Assembly: GCA_905221605.1 (NCBI GenBank)
Contig: CAJNDS010002156.1
Location: 26,001 to 90,000, forward strand
DNA length: 64,000 bases
Reading direction: 5' to 3'
Source of the DNA: Symbiodinium natans
Lineage: Eukaryota; Sar; Dinophyceae; Suessiales; Symbiodiniaceae
Numbering within the stretch: position 1 is the first letter of the stretch; each line of letters opens with the position of its first letter. The notes beneath the pieces were generated by a model. It was not told the origin of the DNA, made no database searches, and saw only the letters and a list, made by a program, of their open reading frames with translations. Shown in pieces: positions 20,400 to 29,821 of the stretch. The translations under genes and the position numbers were made by a program.

Positions 20400-20446
20400 A
20401 GGGTTTAGGGTTTAGGGTTTAGGGTTTAGGGTTGTGGGTTTAGGGA
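20400..20446 (+). repeat. Interstitial telomere array
   Basis: Six units, the last separated by TTGTGGG. Confidence 0.93.
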
Positions 20447-20624
20447 TTAAGCACAGTGCCCCCACAAAAACACCCTGAAACCCTTGTGACAGCTGTGCTG
20501 GGGCTCCGACGGTTCCAAGTCCAGTGTGCGCATAGCCCGCTGCAGCCACGAGGCCCTGCGTCTTGAGTTTCACTGCTTTGGGTTCAAGGGGGGGTTCAGA
20601 AGGTTTAGAACTTGGGGTCTCCAA
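20412..20624 (-). CDS. Weak coding candidate ending in telomere repeats
   Basis: 70 codons. Protein-like before the repeat (METPSSKPSEPPLEPKAVKL, then an Ala/Gly-rich stretch). The last residues are repeat-encoded LNPKP. No domain recognised. Confidence 0.25.
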   Translation of the reverse strand: METPSSKPSEPPLEPKAVKLKTQGLVAAAGYAHTGLGTVGAPAQLSQGFQGVFVGALCLIPKPTTLNPKP

Positions 20625-20666
20625 ATGCCCAAATTGCTTTCACTTGTGCCCATGACTTGCAGGGTA

Positions 20667-20719
20667 TTTAGGGTTTAGGGTTTAGGGTTTAGGGTTTAGG
20701 GTTTAGGGTTTAGGGTTTC
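20667..20719 (+). repeat. Interstitial telomere array
   Basis: Seven TTTAGGG units. Confidence 0.96.
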
Positions 20720-20827
20720 AAGCACAGCTTGCTCGGGTCCGCCAACAGAACTCGTAAGAGCTCTGTTCTCCCAGACAGGGTCGCTTAGGAGCTTCGGGCT
20801 TCCAAATGCTGTATGGTTGGGTTCAAG

Positions 20828-20880
20828 GTTTAGGGTTTAGGGTTTAGGGTTTAGGGTTTAGGGTTTAAGGTTTAGGGTTT
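20828..20880 (+). repeat. Interstitial telomere array
   Basis: Seven to eight units, one TTTAAGG. Confidence 0.95.
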
Positions 20881-21067
20881 CGTGAAACGATACTAGTCAG
20901 AGCACAAGATCCCACGAGGCTCGCTGACTGAACAACGAGGATTCAGGATTGCGGTGTGCAGGCATGAGTGGCGCAGGGCAGGAAGTCCTGATCTTCTCAA
21001 ACCCAGACCTGAACGCAAACACCCAACTCTTCACATCTCCTGCCATCCTAACATCCTAACATCCTTA

Positions 21068-21106
21068 CACCCTAAACCCTAAACCCTAAACCCTAAACCC
21101 TAAACC
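21068..21106 (-). repeat. Interstitial telomere array
   Basis: Five CCCTAAA units preceded by decayed CATCCTAA repeats. Confidence 0.93.
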
Positions 21107-21230
21107 CACTGAAGCATCTTTGCGCTGAAGCCCTGGATGTTCCAGCCTGCCCGAGCTGTCAAGGCCATGTCGCTGCGCAGCCTCCAAAAACCACTCAATC
21201 TCCTCGGCTGCCGACTTAAGCTTTGCGAAT

Positions 21231-21312
21231 AGGGTTTAGGGTTTAGGGTTTAGGGTTTAGGGTTTAGGGTTTAGGGTTTAGGGTTTAGGGTTTAGGGTTT
21301 AGGGTTTAGGGT
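21231..21312 (+). repeat. Interstitial telomere array bracketed by a direct duplication
   Basis: About 12 TTTAGGG units. AGCTTTGCGAATAGGGTTT (21219-21237) recurs with one change at 21313-21331. Confidence 0.96.
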
Positions 21313-21531
21313 AGCTTTGCGAAGAGGGTTTGTTCGCGGCCTAATGGGGCTGCGAGAGTGAGGAGATAAAACTCGACCTCAATGCCAAGCCGCATGGTTG
21401 CTGGCATATTTCTCGGTGGCCTTTGCGTTTCTAGCTGCTAGAATGGAAACGACTGCTGCGGCTGCTCTGCTGCTCCCAGAGGATGCTGCAAAGTGTCGAG
21501 CATGTCTGACATCGTGCAGCCTCTCTACAAC

Positions 21532-21613
21532 CATGGGCTATTATACCCTACAAGCCCTTAAACAGGCCCTTTATAGGGTTGGCTAGGGGGATTATAAGGC
21601 CCAATAGCCCATG
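21532..21613. mobile_element. MITE-like element, family B copy 1
   Basis: Inverted ends CATGGGCTATTATACCC and AAGGCCCAATAGCCCATG around a core with GGCCCTTTATAGGGTTGG. Confidence 0.85.
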
Positions 21614-21725
21614 TTGGTATGCCACAAAAGCAATCAAAACCACCTCATCATCCGACGGCGCCGACGACGGCGAAAGAGAGCCAAACGATGCCGTGGAGGC
21701 GGTCGACCGAGTGGAACCTCATGGG

Positions 21726-21770
21726 GGTTTAGGGTTTAGGGTTTAGGGTTTAGGGTTTAGGGTTTAGGGT
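21726..21770 (+). repeat. Interstitial telomere array
   Basis: Six TTTAGGG units. Confidence 0.95.
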
Positions 21771-22077
21771 GGGGCATCACCATGCATCACTAGCGAGGGC
21801 TGCGGCCCATGACGCGACAGCTGCCTTCAGATGGACAGACGAAAAGCGAAGCAGAAAAACTCTGCGCACAAACTGATCGGAAGCCAGACCAGAGAGCTGG
21901 AGGGATTCCGAGATAGACTACTGGAGCAAGATACCCCTGATGCATGTGCAGCGTGATATCTGACGCACCTACGATATACATCTATATATATATATACATA
22001 CATACATATTACGTATGATTACGTGGTGCAGCGTCGCCGCGGTCCGGCCTCCCGTGGTACCCTGTGTGGTGAGGGGG
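21771..22077. other. Unique sequence with a TA-rich microsatellite
   Basis: (TA)n/(CATA)n at about 21979-22008. A 63-codon minus frame (21790-21981) is unsupported. Confidence 0.4.
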
Positions 22078-22200
22078 GGTTAGGATTTAGGGTTCTCAGT
22101 GTTGTAGGGTTTAAGGTTTTAGGGTTGTAGGGCTTGGGGCCTAGGGCTTTTGAGGGCTTTTAAAGTGCTTGTTCCGGGTTGCAGGTTTTAGGGCTTTAGT
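22078..22200 (+). repeat. Highly decayed telomere-like array
   Basis: Repeated GTAGGGTTT, TTTTAGGG and CTTGGGG variants. Confidence 0.7.
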
Positions 22201-22219
22201 GTTTCTGTAAAACGAAGCT

Positions 22220-22294
22220 CAAAAAGTGACGACAGTCACAAGGATGGATCGCGCCACCTACGTGTCGCATCCTCGTGACTGTCTGCACTTTTTG
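22220..22294. repeat. 26-bp inverted repeat (hairpin) plus a third arm copy
   Basis: Arms 22220-22245 and 22269-22294 pair with three mismatches around a 23-nt loop (shared core GACAGTCAC and AAAAAGTG). A further direct copy of the arm start (AAAGCTCCAAAAGTGACG) follows at about 22302-22320. Confidence 0.75.
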
Positions 22295-22497
22295 AAAAAG
22301 ACAAAGCTCCAAAAGTGACGGCGTCATAGAGAGGTGCAGAAACAGAAAGTCAGAGAGAGAGAGAGAGAGGCCGGGAGACATAGAGCGGGAAAGGGAGACC
22401 CTGAATGACCTCGTAGCTCAGCATGCTGAAGCCCCCTGCACCTGGGCCATCTTCGTTGAGGCGTGCCACCAAATCCAGCTTGTCCAAGGCGCCCGGC

Positions 22498-22543
22498 CTA
22501 GGGTTTAGGGTTTATGGCTTAGGGTTTAGGGTTTAGGGTTAGG
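22498..22543 (+). repeat. Telomere-like array
   Basis: Six units with variants. Confidence 0.9.
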
Positions 22544-22793
22544 GCCTATTCTAGTGCAGCTTAGGGTTTATGGAGGGTCTGGGTTTAGTCTGCCGGCAGA
22601 AGTGCTAAGGGCCTTGCTCTTGGTACAGAAAAGCACGGCGGGCTACAGGGTCCCAAAACCCAAACCCAGACTTCAAACTCCAACCGACGAGTCCCGACCC
22701 CAAACCCTGAAACCTGAACACTCCACTCATCTCCACTGTCCACCCCTCGGCCCTTTTAAGCCTACTTGCACCTTTTGGGTGACGCAACATCAG

Positions 22794-22893
22794 GGGGGTT
22801 CCGAAAATAGGGGTGCCCTTTTTGGGGGTGTCTTTGAGGGGATTGTCTGCTATTTGGGGTATAAGGGGGTGCCCCTATTTTGGGAAACACCCA
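22794..22893. mobile_element. MITE-like element, family G copy 1
   Basis: Imperfect inverted ends GGGGGTTCCGAAAATAGGGG and CCCCTATTTTGGGAAACACC. ATCA lies at both borders as a candidate 4-bp target duplication. The reverse complement aligns closely with the element at 59262. Confidence 0.82.
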
Positions 22894-23011
22894 TCAGGGC
22901 CTGGACCGCACGTGCGGCTGTTCGCCGTCGCTCTCGCTCGGAGACCCGGAACATTCGGATGACGCCTCGGCACCGCAAACACCCAAGCCTCCTAAAACCC
23001 AAATAACAAAT

Positions 23012-23076
23012 AACCCTAAACCCTAAACCGTAAACCCTAACCCTAAACCCTAAACCCTAAACCCTAAACCCTAAAT
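23012..23076 (-). repeat. Interstitial telomere array
   Basis: Nine units, followed by a tandem CCCTGAGTAG duplication. Confidence 0.95.
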
Positions 23077-23211
23077 GCCCTGAGTAGCCCTGAGTAGCCC
23101 GGGAGCAAAAGCCCGAAAACCCCCAGCGAATCCCATCAGCTCAGGCCAATGGCCCCCTGCCAGCCCCGCGCCCGCCGTCGGGCCAGGGTCAGAACCTCCC
23201 GCAGCCACGAG

Positions 23212-23321
23212 CCCAGAGAGCCCAATACCCCTTAATTTAAGGAACATAGTTCAAATTATAAAGGGATCCTGATTATGATTTAAGGAATATTCCTTAACTA
23301 AGGGGTGTTGGGCTCTTTGGG
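23212..23321. mobile_element. MITE-like element, family A copy 2
   Basis: 110 bp. CCCAGAGAGCCCAATACCCC at one end and GGTGTTGGGCTCTTTGGG at the other, with an AAAGGGATCC core. Confidence 0.9.
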
Positions 23322-23520
23322 AACTTTTCCATCTCAGGGCTCCAAGTTTTTGGGCTGCAGGGCATCGGGAAATTAGGACTCTCTCGTCTCTCACCATTTT
23401 AGGCCATGGGACGACGTCACAAAGCCTATCCCTGACAGATTGCAAGTTGCTTGGTGGGACAAGGGCCGTCAGCTGCCACGCTCGGGTGCTGTGTGCACCT
23501 TCTCTCGGGGTTTTTGTCAT
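23251..23520 (-). CDS. Weak coding candidate running into a family A element
   Basis: 89 codons. The final part (SSQRAQHPLVKEYSLNHN) is encoded by the MITE; the upstream part is protein-like but unrecognised. Confidence 0.22.
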   Translation of the reverse strand: MTKTPREGAHSTRAWQLTALVPPSNLQSVRDRLCDVVPWPKMVRDERVLISRCPAAQKLGALRWKSSQRAQHPLVKEYSLNHNQDPFII

Positions 23521-23952
23521 GTGGCCGCAAGGTCACGCAAAAGGGTTTAGGGTTTAAGGTTTAATGTTAGGGTTCCATTAATAAACCCCCCCCCCCCATC
23601 TTGTTCTGGTCCCCGGGGTTTGGAGGGGTGGAAAAAAAGAGGGGGTGTCAATAATGCGGATTCTGGGGGTCTGGGGTCTGGGGGTCTGGGGGGGGGTCAG
23701 CTGTCAGGGTAAGGGTAGCCAGCTGAAAAGTCTTCTCTGCAATGGAACTCTTCAGCCATTTTCAGTAGAGTTTTCAATTCCTGGCCGGAAAAATTTTACA
23801 ATTACCACCCCATTATTATTATCACCGGACCCCCCTATATAGACTTGTTTACATACATCGGCCCGAAAACCTCCCGTAATGGAACGTAGTCTTCGGCTGG
23901 GGCCCTCTGGCCCGGCGAATATTACTATTACCATAATTAAAAAAAGGGACTC
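23322..23952. other. Unique sequence with short repeats
   Basis: Poly-C near 23586-23597, GGGTCTGGG repeats near 23664-23696, and a decayed TTTAGGG block at 23544-23575. No supported gene beyond the weak frame at 23251-23520. Confidence 0.5.
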
Positions 23953-23979
23953 TTAGGGTTTAGGGTTTAGGGTTTAGGG
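23953..23979 (+). repeat. Short interstitial telomere array
   Basis: Four TTTAGGG units. Confidence 0.93.
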
Positions 23980-24074
23980 TGAGCAAACTCCCGGCACCTG
24001 TCGCTCCAGTTCAGGTCGAAGCTGGAAGGCCTCCGTCGGTCGGGGATGGCATGCGCTGCTCTGAACTGCAAAAG

Positions 24075-24182
24075 CCTAAACCCTAAACCCTAAAATCCTA
24101 AAACCCTAATAAAGCCCTAAAGCCCTAAAGCCCTAAAGCCCTAAAACCCTACAACCCTAAAACCCTAAAACCTAAACCCTAA
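24075..24182 (-). repeat. Telomere-like array with 8-bp units
   Basis: CCCTAAA units give way to four CCCTAAAG octamers and CCCTAAAA units. Confidence 0.92.
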
Positions 24183-24270
24183 GTAACCTGTTATTTAAAC
24201 CGGTCGTCAGATTCTCCCAGCAATGCTGTCGCCGAGCATTCTTCCGGGAAAACACTGCAATACACTGAAG

Positions 24271-24308
24271 AACCCTAAACCCTAAACCCTAAGCCCTAAA
24301 CCCTAAAC
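24271..24308 (-). repeat. Interstitial telomere array bracketed by a direct duplication
   Basis: About five CCCTAAA units. ACTGAAGAAC at 24263-24272 is repeated exactly at 24307-24316. Confidence 0.94.
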
Positions 24309-24389
24309 TGAAGAACATCCCCTGCACCCCGGCCTCACAAATGCGGCGCATGGCCTCATCGACATGGAAGCCACCTCCAACAAGCTGGT

Positions 24390-24497
24390 TCAGGGTTCAG
24401 GGTTCAGGGTTCAGGGTTTAGGGGTTTAGGGGTTAGGGGTTAGGGTTTAGGGTTTAGGGTTTAGGGTTTAGGGTTTAGGGTTTGGGGTTTGGGGTTC
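24390..24497 (+). repeat. Telomere-like array with TTCAGGG run
   Basis: Four TTCAGGG units, then TTTAGGGG, then about seven TTTAGGG and two TTTGGGG. Confidence 0.95.
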
Positions 24498-25089
24498 AAC
24501 TCGGGGCCCTGGTTGATGACGATCCAGCGGCCCAAAAAACGTGAAGTTGGACCTCGCTTCTTCTGTAGTTTCATCAGCGCCATGGTCAATGTGCGTACTT
24601 TATGCCTAACAACGTTTTTCATTTCGGATCCGACAGCAACCGTGCAGGATCTTGATGAAGCCCACATGTTTCATGTAGTTTTCGTTTATGAGAACCGCAA
24701 ATGGGCCGCCGTGAATCCCCTGTTTTTTTGTTGAAGCCGGGGCACGTCTGTTACCAGCACCTCCGAGCGAAAACCAACAAACAGACAAGCTTTGACCTAT
24801 TTAGCTTATGTTGCAATGGGATATAATGGGATCAAACAGCACTAGTCTTCTTATGAACAGAGCAGGTTCCATCTGATTCCAGCATGCCTTCCAGAACCTG
24901 CTGGGACCATCGTTCTCCATGCCGCCTCTCAAGAACTTCCTTAGCTTGCCGTGCTGCAGGCGGCAAAGCCAAGCCAGCAGCTCACATCACAACCGCTGAA
25001 CTCGCCAGAAGCCTCCAAAAGCAGGGCGTAAGGACACTGGGCCTTAAGGGCGCTAGTGTTTAGGCAGTGTTGGGATTCGTGCTTTAGGA
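24498..25089. other. No recognisable feature
   Basis: Unique sequence. Overlapping short frames on both strands at 24489-24788. Confidence 0.3.
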
Positions 25090-25473
25090 TTGGGGAGTCT
25101 TCGATGCTGCCAGTGCGGCTATGAGTTGTGTGGTTCGGCGCGTGACGAGACGCACGCGGAGGCGGTCGACGACCTGTTCCTGGGGCTGATGAGAATAGTT
25201 GAAACGGAGTTGAGAGTTGGATGTAAGGATTTGCTGAATGTGGCCGGAAAATTCCACCTCCCAACAGCCTCGCTTGTACTTCAAGTCTCAATACCAAATC
25301 CAGCCCCAATCCGAAGCGAACCCATCCCTCTTCTCCATGGCTGCAAGCATTGCAAGCTCAGGGTCTCGTTTCCACTCGCCCGGTGCCGGAGCAGGTGGCG
25401 GCTCAAGCCTCGAGGACTTCCGGGAGCACTTCGGGCTCTGCTGCAGGATTGGGATGTGTTTCGGGGGGTCTAG
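25090..25473 (+). CDS. Weak coding candidate, possibly frameshifted
   Basis: 127 codons; a helix-like region (VDDLFLGLMRIVETELRVGC) early on. From 25238 a second plus frame becomes more protein-like (SLEDFREHFG near its end). A frameshift or intron could join them. No family recognised. Confidence 0.25.
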   Translation: MGSLRCCQCGYELCGSARDETHAEAVDDLFLGLMRIVETELRVGCKDLLNVAGKFHLPTASLVLQVSIPNPAPIRSEPIPLLHGCKHCKLRVSFPLARCRSRWRLKPRGLPGALRALLQDWDVFRGV

Positions 25474-25523
25474 GGGGTTTAGGGCTTAGGGTTTTTCGGG
25501 TTTGCGGTTTGGGGTTTAGGGTT
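25468..25523 (+). repeat. Decayed telomere-like array
   Basis: TTTAGGG, CTTAGGG, TTTCGGG and TTTGGGG units, then (GT)n. Confidence 0.85.
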
Positions 25524-25752
25524 GTGTGTGTGTGTACTGCAAGTAAGGGTGTGCTGCTGAAACCCACAAATAATACGGCTCTTCATGGCGTCTCAGACCC
25601 GCACCCGGAATGCGGGGAGGACGAGACCTCAGAAACATCTGGAGCGGCTGTCAGGGGCTATGGGGGTGCTCAGACATGCGTTCTATCACAAAGGGCGCAG
25701 CACTGTGCTGTAGGCGTCCCTGGGGGTGGGCAGTGGGGGTGCAGAATAATTA

Positions 25753-25887
25753 CTAAGCCCAAGCCCTAAGCCCTAAGCCCTAAGCCCCAAGCCCTAAGCC
25801 CTAAGCCCTAAGCCCTAAGCCCTAAGCCCTAAGCCCTAAGCCCTAAGCCCTAAGCCCTAAACCCTAAACCCTAAACCCTAAACCCTA
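25753..25887 (-). repeat. Homogenised CCCTAAG variant array
   Basis: About 14 CCCTAAG units, then a sharp switch near 25860 to four CCCTAAA units. Confidence 0.97.
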
Positions 25888-25961
25888 CTTGCAGGTGGAG
25901 TCGCGTCCCTGAGCCGAAGGGCCTCGCAGGTTGGAGGGTCAGGGATCTTCTCGTCGAAGTT

Positions 25962-26282
25962 TCAGGCATTCTGCAGGGCTTGGAGCCCTTTAGGCTGACA
26001 TCCGAAAGCCCTCAAGCCCTCTGAGTACTTACATGTCATGACACGTTGGGCTACACGTGGGGCATACTGAGCACGACTGACAAACCGTCTGTGCCGCGTC
26101 CCTGCTTGTCGCTTAATGGGTGCTGCGGAATCAAACTTGCAAACGGACACAACTGCTGAGGGATCAGGTTTGCAAACGGACAGAACTGTGACAGAGCTGC
26201 TGAAGAAGATGATGGACCGCAGAACCCAACATCCTAAGCCCCCAAACCCTTCAGCGCTGACATGGACGGCCCTCAACTTCAA
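25962..26282 (-). CDS. Weak coding candidate with an internal duplication
   Basis: 106 codons. A roughly 33-bp tandem duplication encodes VCKPDPSAVVS and VCKFDSAAP. No family recognised. Confidence 0.25.
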   Translation of the reverse strand: MKLRAVHVSAEGFGGLGCWVLRSIIFFSSSVTVLSVCKPDPSAVVSVCKFDSAAPIKRQAGTRHRRFVSRAQYAPRVAQRVMTCKYSEGLRAFGCQPKGLQALQNA

Positions 26283-26328
26283 CTGAAAATTGCAAGCAAG
26301 ATCTGTTTATGTTGCCACACGCCCAGAG

Positions 26329-26355
26329 CACACACACACACACACACACACACAC
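26329..26355 (+). repeat. (CA)n microsatellite
   Basis: About 13 CA units. Confidence 0.97.
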
Positions 26356-26904
26356 TGAACACCTGTACAGGGGGTGCTAGCCGCTATTTCCGCTAGCCAT
26401 TTTGCCATCTCTGCCGAACGACTCGACGGGAAACCAGCTGCACCTCAGCTGCTCTCAAACGGTCAGCTGAGATGTGATTTGAGATATGAGGGATGAGGGA
26501 TACTTTAGGATGCAGCAGTGGCTTTGAGTAGTGCACGTGCCACCTCGAGGACTTCAGGTTCTCCTTAAACAAACTTCTGTTGAGGGGGCACTACTTTGGA
26601 ACATGGACATACACACACACACACACCCACACCCGCGCCCACACCCACACCCACACGCACACGAGAAGCAAACTGAAACGCCGGCCTCGTTTAGCCAAGC
26701 AAATGCCACTTCCCGACAGCCCAGCCGATCATGGACCAGCACAAATAAAAATCCACAAGCCAGGTGATGTCCATAATTGTGGGACATTGCAGGCAACCTT
26801 GGCAAATCGACGATGTCGGCAACAACAATGGTTTCTTTCACAACAACCCCCTCCCCCTCCTGCCACGGAAGAAAGCGCCCGCAACGACACCTTCCAGCTT
26901 TTGC
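26356..26904. other. Unique sequence with CA/CCACAC tract
   Basis: An imperfect ACACAC/CCACACC tract at about 26609-26665. No supported gene. Confidence 0.5.
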
Positions 26905-27106
26905 CTTACTGTTGGTTAGTAGGGAATGAGGGAATGAGGCACCCTATATCCCCCTACATATACCCTATAAGGGATTACATTATACAATCCCTTAAAGGGC
27001 ATATATAGGGGGATATGGGGTACCTTAACTTCATACTCCCTTAAAGGGTATATACAGGAAGATATAGGGTAACCCATTCCTTCTTTCCCTACTAACCACC
27101 AGGAAG
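26905..27106. mobile_element. MITE-like element, family C copy 3 (long form)
   Basis: CTTACTGTTGGTTAGTAGGG at the left and CCCTACTAACCACCAGGAAG at the right. The inside holds tandem copies of a unit containing CCCTTAAAGGGTATATA. Flanks TTGC and TGGC resemble a decayed 4-bp duplication. Confidence 0.85.
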
Positions 27107-27180
27107 TGGCCGAAGCACCCGACGCCGGACAGGTGCCGAGCGTTTGGCCACCCGCAGCGCCCGCCGCCTCGTCGGGATGA

Positions 27181-27209
27181 GGGGTTTAGGGTTTAGGGTT
27201 TAGGGTTTT
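27181..27209 (+). repeat. Short interstitial telomere array
   Basis: Four TTTAGGG units. TCGGGATG before and TCGGATG after may be a decayed duplication. Confidence 0.9.
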
Positions 27210-27651
27210 CGGATGTTTAGGGTCGAGGATTCTTTGTATCATGCTGGGAGATGTTTGGTGATTAAAATGATGTACAAACTCTTGTCCAATGAGACTTGAC
27301 ATTATCCAGCGCGCGACGCGTGAATGTACAACCGGAAGGGACGTGAGAACTGTTCCCCAACCGTAAGAGCATGGGGGGGGGGGGACAATTTAAAGGTTCC
27401 AGGGCAGGTTCGGGTCCAGGCAAGCCAGCCCAACAACTCGTTAGTTTTGCAAGTCGGCGATATGATCGCCCAGTTTTGATGCATGCCTTGCCCACTGCTT
27501 GGAAAAAGTGAGAACCTGCATACCATTGCATACAGCTGACAGGGAAATGTTGTGAACGTTACACCCTTACATTGTCCTGGTTTGCGCTTAGGCTGGCCGC
27601 CCGATGGAGACTGCCTACTTAGCTCAGCCTACATGCATGCGAAGGTGTGAA
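27210..27651. other. No recognisable feature
   Basis: Unique sequence with a poly-G run near 27373-27382. Two minus frames within 27262-27531 are interchangeable across that run. Confidence 0.35.
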
Positions 27652-27850
27652 ACATGGTGGTGGTGGCGGTGGTGGTGGTGGGGGGTGAGGGTGGTGGCGA
27701 GGGTGGTGGCGAGGGTGGTGGCGAGGGTGGTGGTGAGGGTGGTGGTGAGGGTGGTGGTGAGGGTGGTGGTGAGGGTGGTGGTGAGGGTGGTGGTGAGGGT
27801 GGTGGTGAGGGGGTTGGAAGTGTAGGGACGCGCACACACACACACACACC
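27652..27850 (+). repeat. 12-bp minisatellite (GGTGGTGAGGGT) and (CA)n
   Basis: About a dozen 12-bp units with GGTGGC/GGTGGT variants, then a short CACACA run at 27831-27850. Frames through it are low-complexity and not counted as genes. Confidence 0.95.
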
Positions 27851-27915
27851 ATGGGCCCTTTGGTGACACCGGTTTTTGTACCCTCCTCGAAACAACGGCC
27901 CTGTGTCCCCGCAGG

Positions 27916-28356
27916 TCACCCCAGGCCTGGCGTTGTTGGCCGCCTTCTGCCGCGGGGCACGCAGGGGTTGCTGAACGCGATGGACATACCTTCGGTTCTG
28001 AAAGGGTCTTGACTCCTCGAGGAATGGGGGAAGTATGGATACCAGCATGGGCTATTAGGCCTTATAATCCCCCTAGCCAACCCTATAAAGGGCCTTGTTA
28101 AGGGGGTTAAAGGGTATAATGACCCATGTAGGTAAGAGGTCCCAGGACTAGGAGGGCTCGGGGCCGTCAGAGCAGAGTCGACTGTGCAGGCCGAGCCACA
28201 TCTTCTAACAGCTGAAAAAGAAATCGATTCGCTTTCCTGGCGGTAGTGCCCAGACCCCTCGAGACATTCGAGTGGCATTGGCACGAGATTTGAAAACGGC
28301 CCCCCAGACCGGATTGTAAAATAAATTTGAGGACCATAGGGTCCAAAGAGCAGCAA
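27916..28356 (-). CDS. 146-codon frame reading through a family B element
   Basis: A family B element at 28040-28134 is read in frame (PLTPLTRPFIGLARGII). The upstream part is protein-like. No domain recognised. Could be chance, since several family B copies carry an open frame. Confidence 0.2.
   Translation of the reverse strand: MLLFGPYGPQIYFTIRSGGPFSNLVPMPLECLEGSGHYRQESESISFSAVRRCGSACTVDSALTAPSPPSPGTSYLHGSLYPLTPLTRPFIGLARGIIRPNSPCWYPYFPHSSRSQDPFRTEGMSIAFSNPCVPRGRRRPTTPGLG
28040..28134. mobile_element. MITE-like element, family B copy 2
   Basis: Inverted ends TACCAGCATGGGC and ACCCATGTAGGTA, with the core CCAACCCTATAAAGGGCC. Confidence 0.87.
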
Positions 28357-29160
28357 AAGATCATGTGATGTTATGTGATGTTGTGGCTCGATGCGATTCG
28401 TTGTGACTACTTTGTGCCTGTTGTGACAAGGCGGTGGGGATTTTAACCCTTTCGTAAAATGTGATCCCGCTCCGTATGAGCATCAAGTGAACACATCGCA
28501 CATGCCAATGTCAGGACGATATGGTCTGAAATGACCCTTGTTTTAGGGTTTGGGACTTAGGGCTCTCGGAATTCAGGGTTCAGGGCTTAGCATTTAAAGT
28601 TCAAGGTTTCGAAGTTCAGTTTAAAAGTATTGGGTTTAGGCATTCGGCTAGGTGTAGGGCTAGGGATTCTGGTTTAGGGTTCTGGTGTTTTGGGGCTTTC
28701 AGGGTTTTAAGGCATCGGCTTTTCAGTCAAGGCTGGGGGCTTCAGGCTTGCAGAGTTTTAAGCTGAGGGCTTGAGGGAATTGGGTCCAGCAAGCCCTGAA
28801 CCCGAACCCTAAACCCTGCCCATACCATGATTGTTTTTCTGCTGTTTTTTTTTTTTGAGGGGGGGGGGGGCGGGCTCTAAGGCTAAGCACGCAGGGCGAC
28901 TCAACAGCCTGGGTATTTGCCACGATAGCACACAAGGCCCTAATTGACAAACCCCTCGCTGGTCCTCCAGTCGCACGAGGCAAAATCTTACCACGCTGAG
29001 CCTCGCTGTGCAGCGTGCAGGTTGGAAGCATCAGGGGTTCTGGTTGGGAAGATTTGTTAACTTTAGCTGATCTTGAAAGGACTACGCCTGCGCTTTGCCT
29101 TGGGCATGACGCCTTGCTGGACCCCCTCGTTAACCCCTGGCGGTGAATTTTAGATCCCTC
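28357..29160. other. Decayed telomere-like and unique sequence
   Basis: Scattered TTTAGGG-derived motifs at 28540-28700, and a poly-T/poly-G junction at about 28848-28870. Minus frames at 28723-29031 are unsupported. Confidence 0.4.
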
Positions 29161-29228
29161 CTAAACCCTAAACCCTAAACCCTAAACCCTAAACCCTAAA
29201 CCTTAAACCCTAAACCCTAACCCTAAAA
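29161..29228 (-). repeat. Interstitial telomere array
   Basis: Nine to ten CCCTAAA units. Confidence 0.96.
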
Positions 29229-29314
29229 CGTTCATTGAGCTGGGCATCGGATCTGCGGTATAAGTTCGACAGGTAGCGGTACCTCAGCTGTTGAAGAGTG
29301 GTAGACTGAGGCGG

Positions 29315-29349
29315 CTTAGGGTTTAGGGTTTAGGGTTGAGGGTTAGGGG
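29315..29349 (+). repeat. Short telomere-like array
   Basis: Five units with a TTGAGGG variant. Confidence 0.9.
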
Positions 29350-29468
29350 CCCGGGGGGGAGGGCTAATACAGGGGGAGGGGATGTCGACCACGAGCCAAC
29401 TCAAGCGTATCCGGGCATGCCCAGAAGTTCTGGGGTTGGCCGGGCTGAGTGATTCTGATTTGTCGCAA

Positions 29469-29511
29469 GTTTAGGGTTTAGGGTTTAGGGTTTAGGGTTT
29501 AGGGTTTGGGG
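29469..29511 (+). repeat. Interstitial telomere array
   Basis: Six TTTAGGG units. Confidence 0.96.
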
Positions 29512-29821
29512 TGAAAGGCCAAAAGGAGGCAAAAGGATGCCAGGAGCCCAAATCACGGCAAAGACCAGGGCCCAGGATCCCACGGACAGGAGACAAGGGA
29601 CGACAAGAACCCGACAAGAGTGAGCCACATGAAGGGAGACAAGGAAGGACAAGGAGCCCAGGAACCTGGCCACAGCCAGAAGGCTGGCAATCCTTGCATG
29701 AACTAAGGGCCCCAACAGCACACTGCTTGGGGAAACAACTCTCATTTTTTCTCAACATCGTTGAAGTAGGCGTAAATAAACCAAGCAGACCGTGCAGTTT
29801 TCAAATCGTGTCTTTACACAG

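Noticed and set aside
25165-25185. VDDLFLGL as a copia reverse-transcriptase motif
   Set aside because: Lacks the preceding aromatic residue and any other reverse-transcriptase block nearby.
26385-26410. Possible dinoflagellate spliced-leader relic (TAGCCATTTTG)
   Set aside because: Only about ten bases agree and the GGCTCAAG end is missing.
27619-28048. Long Ser/Pro-, Val- or Gly-rich frames on both strands
   Set aside because: They are translations of the 12-bp minisatellite; frames of the same region are open on both strands.
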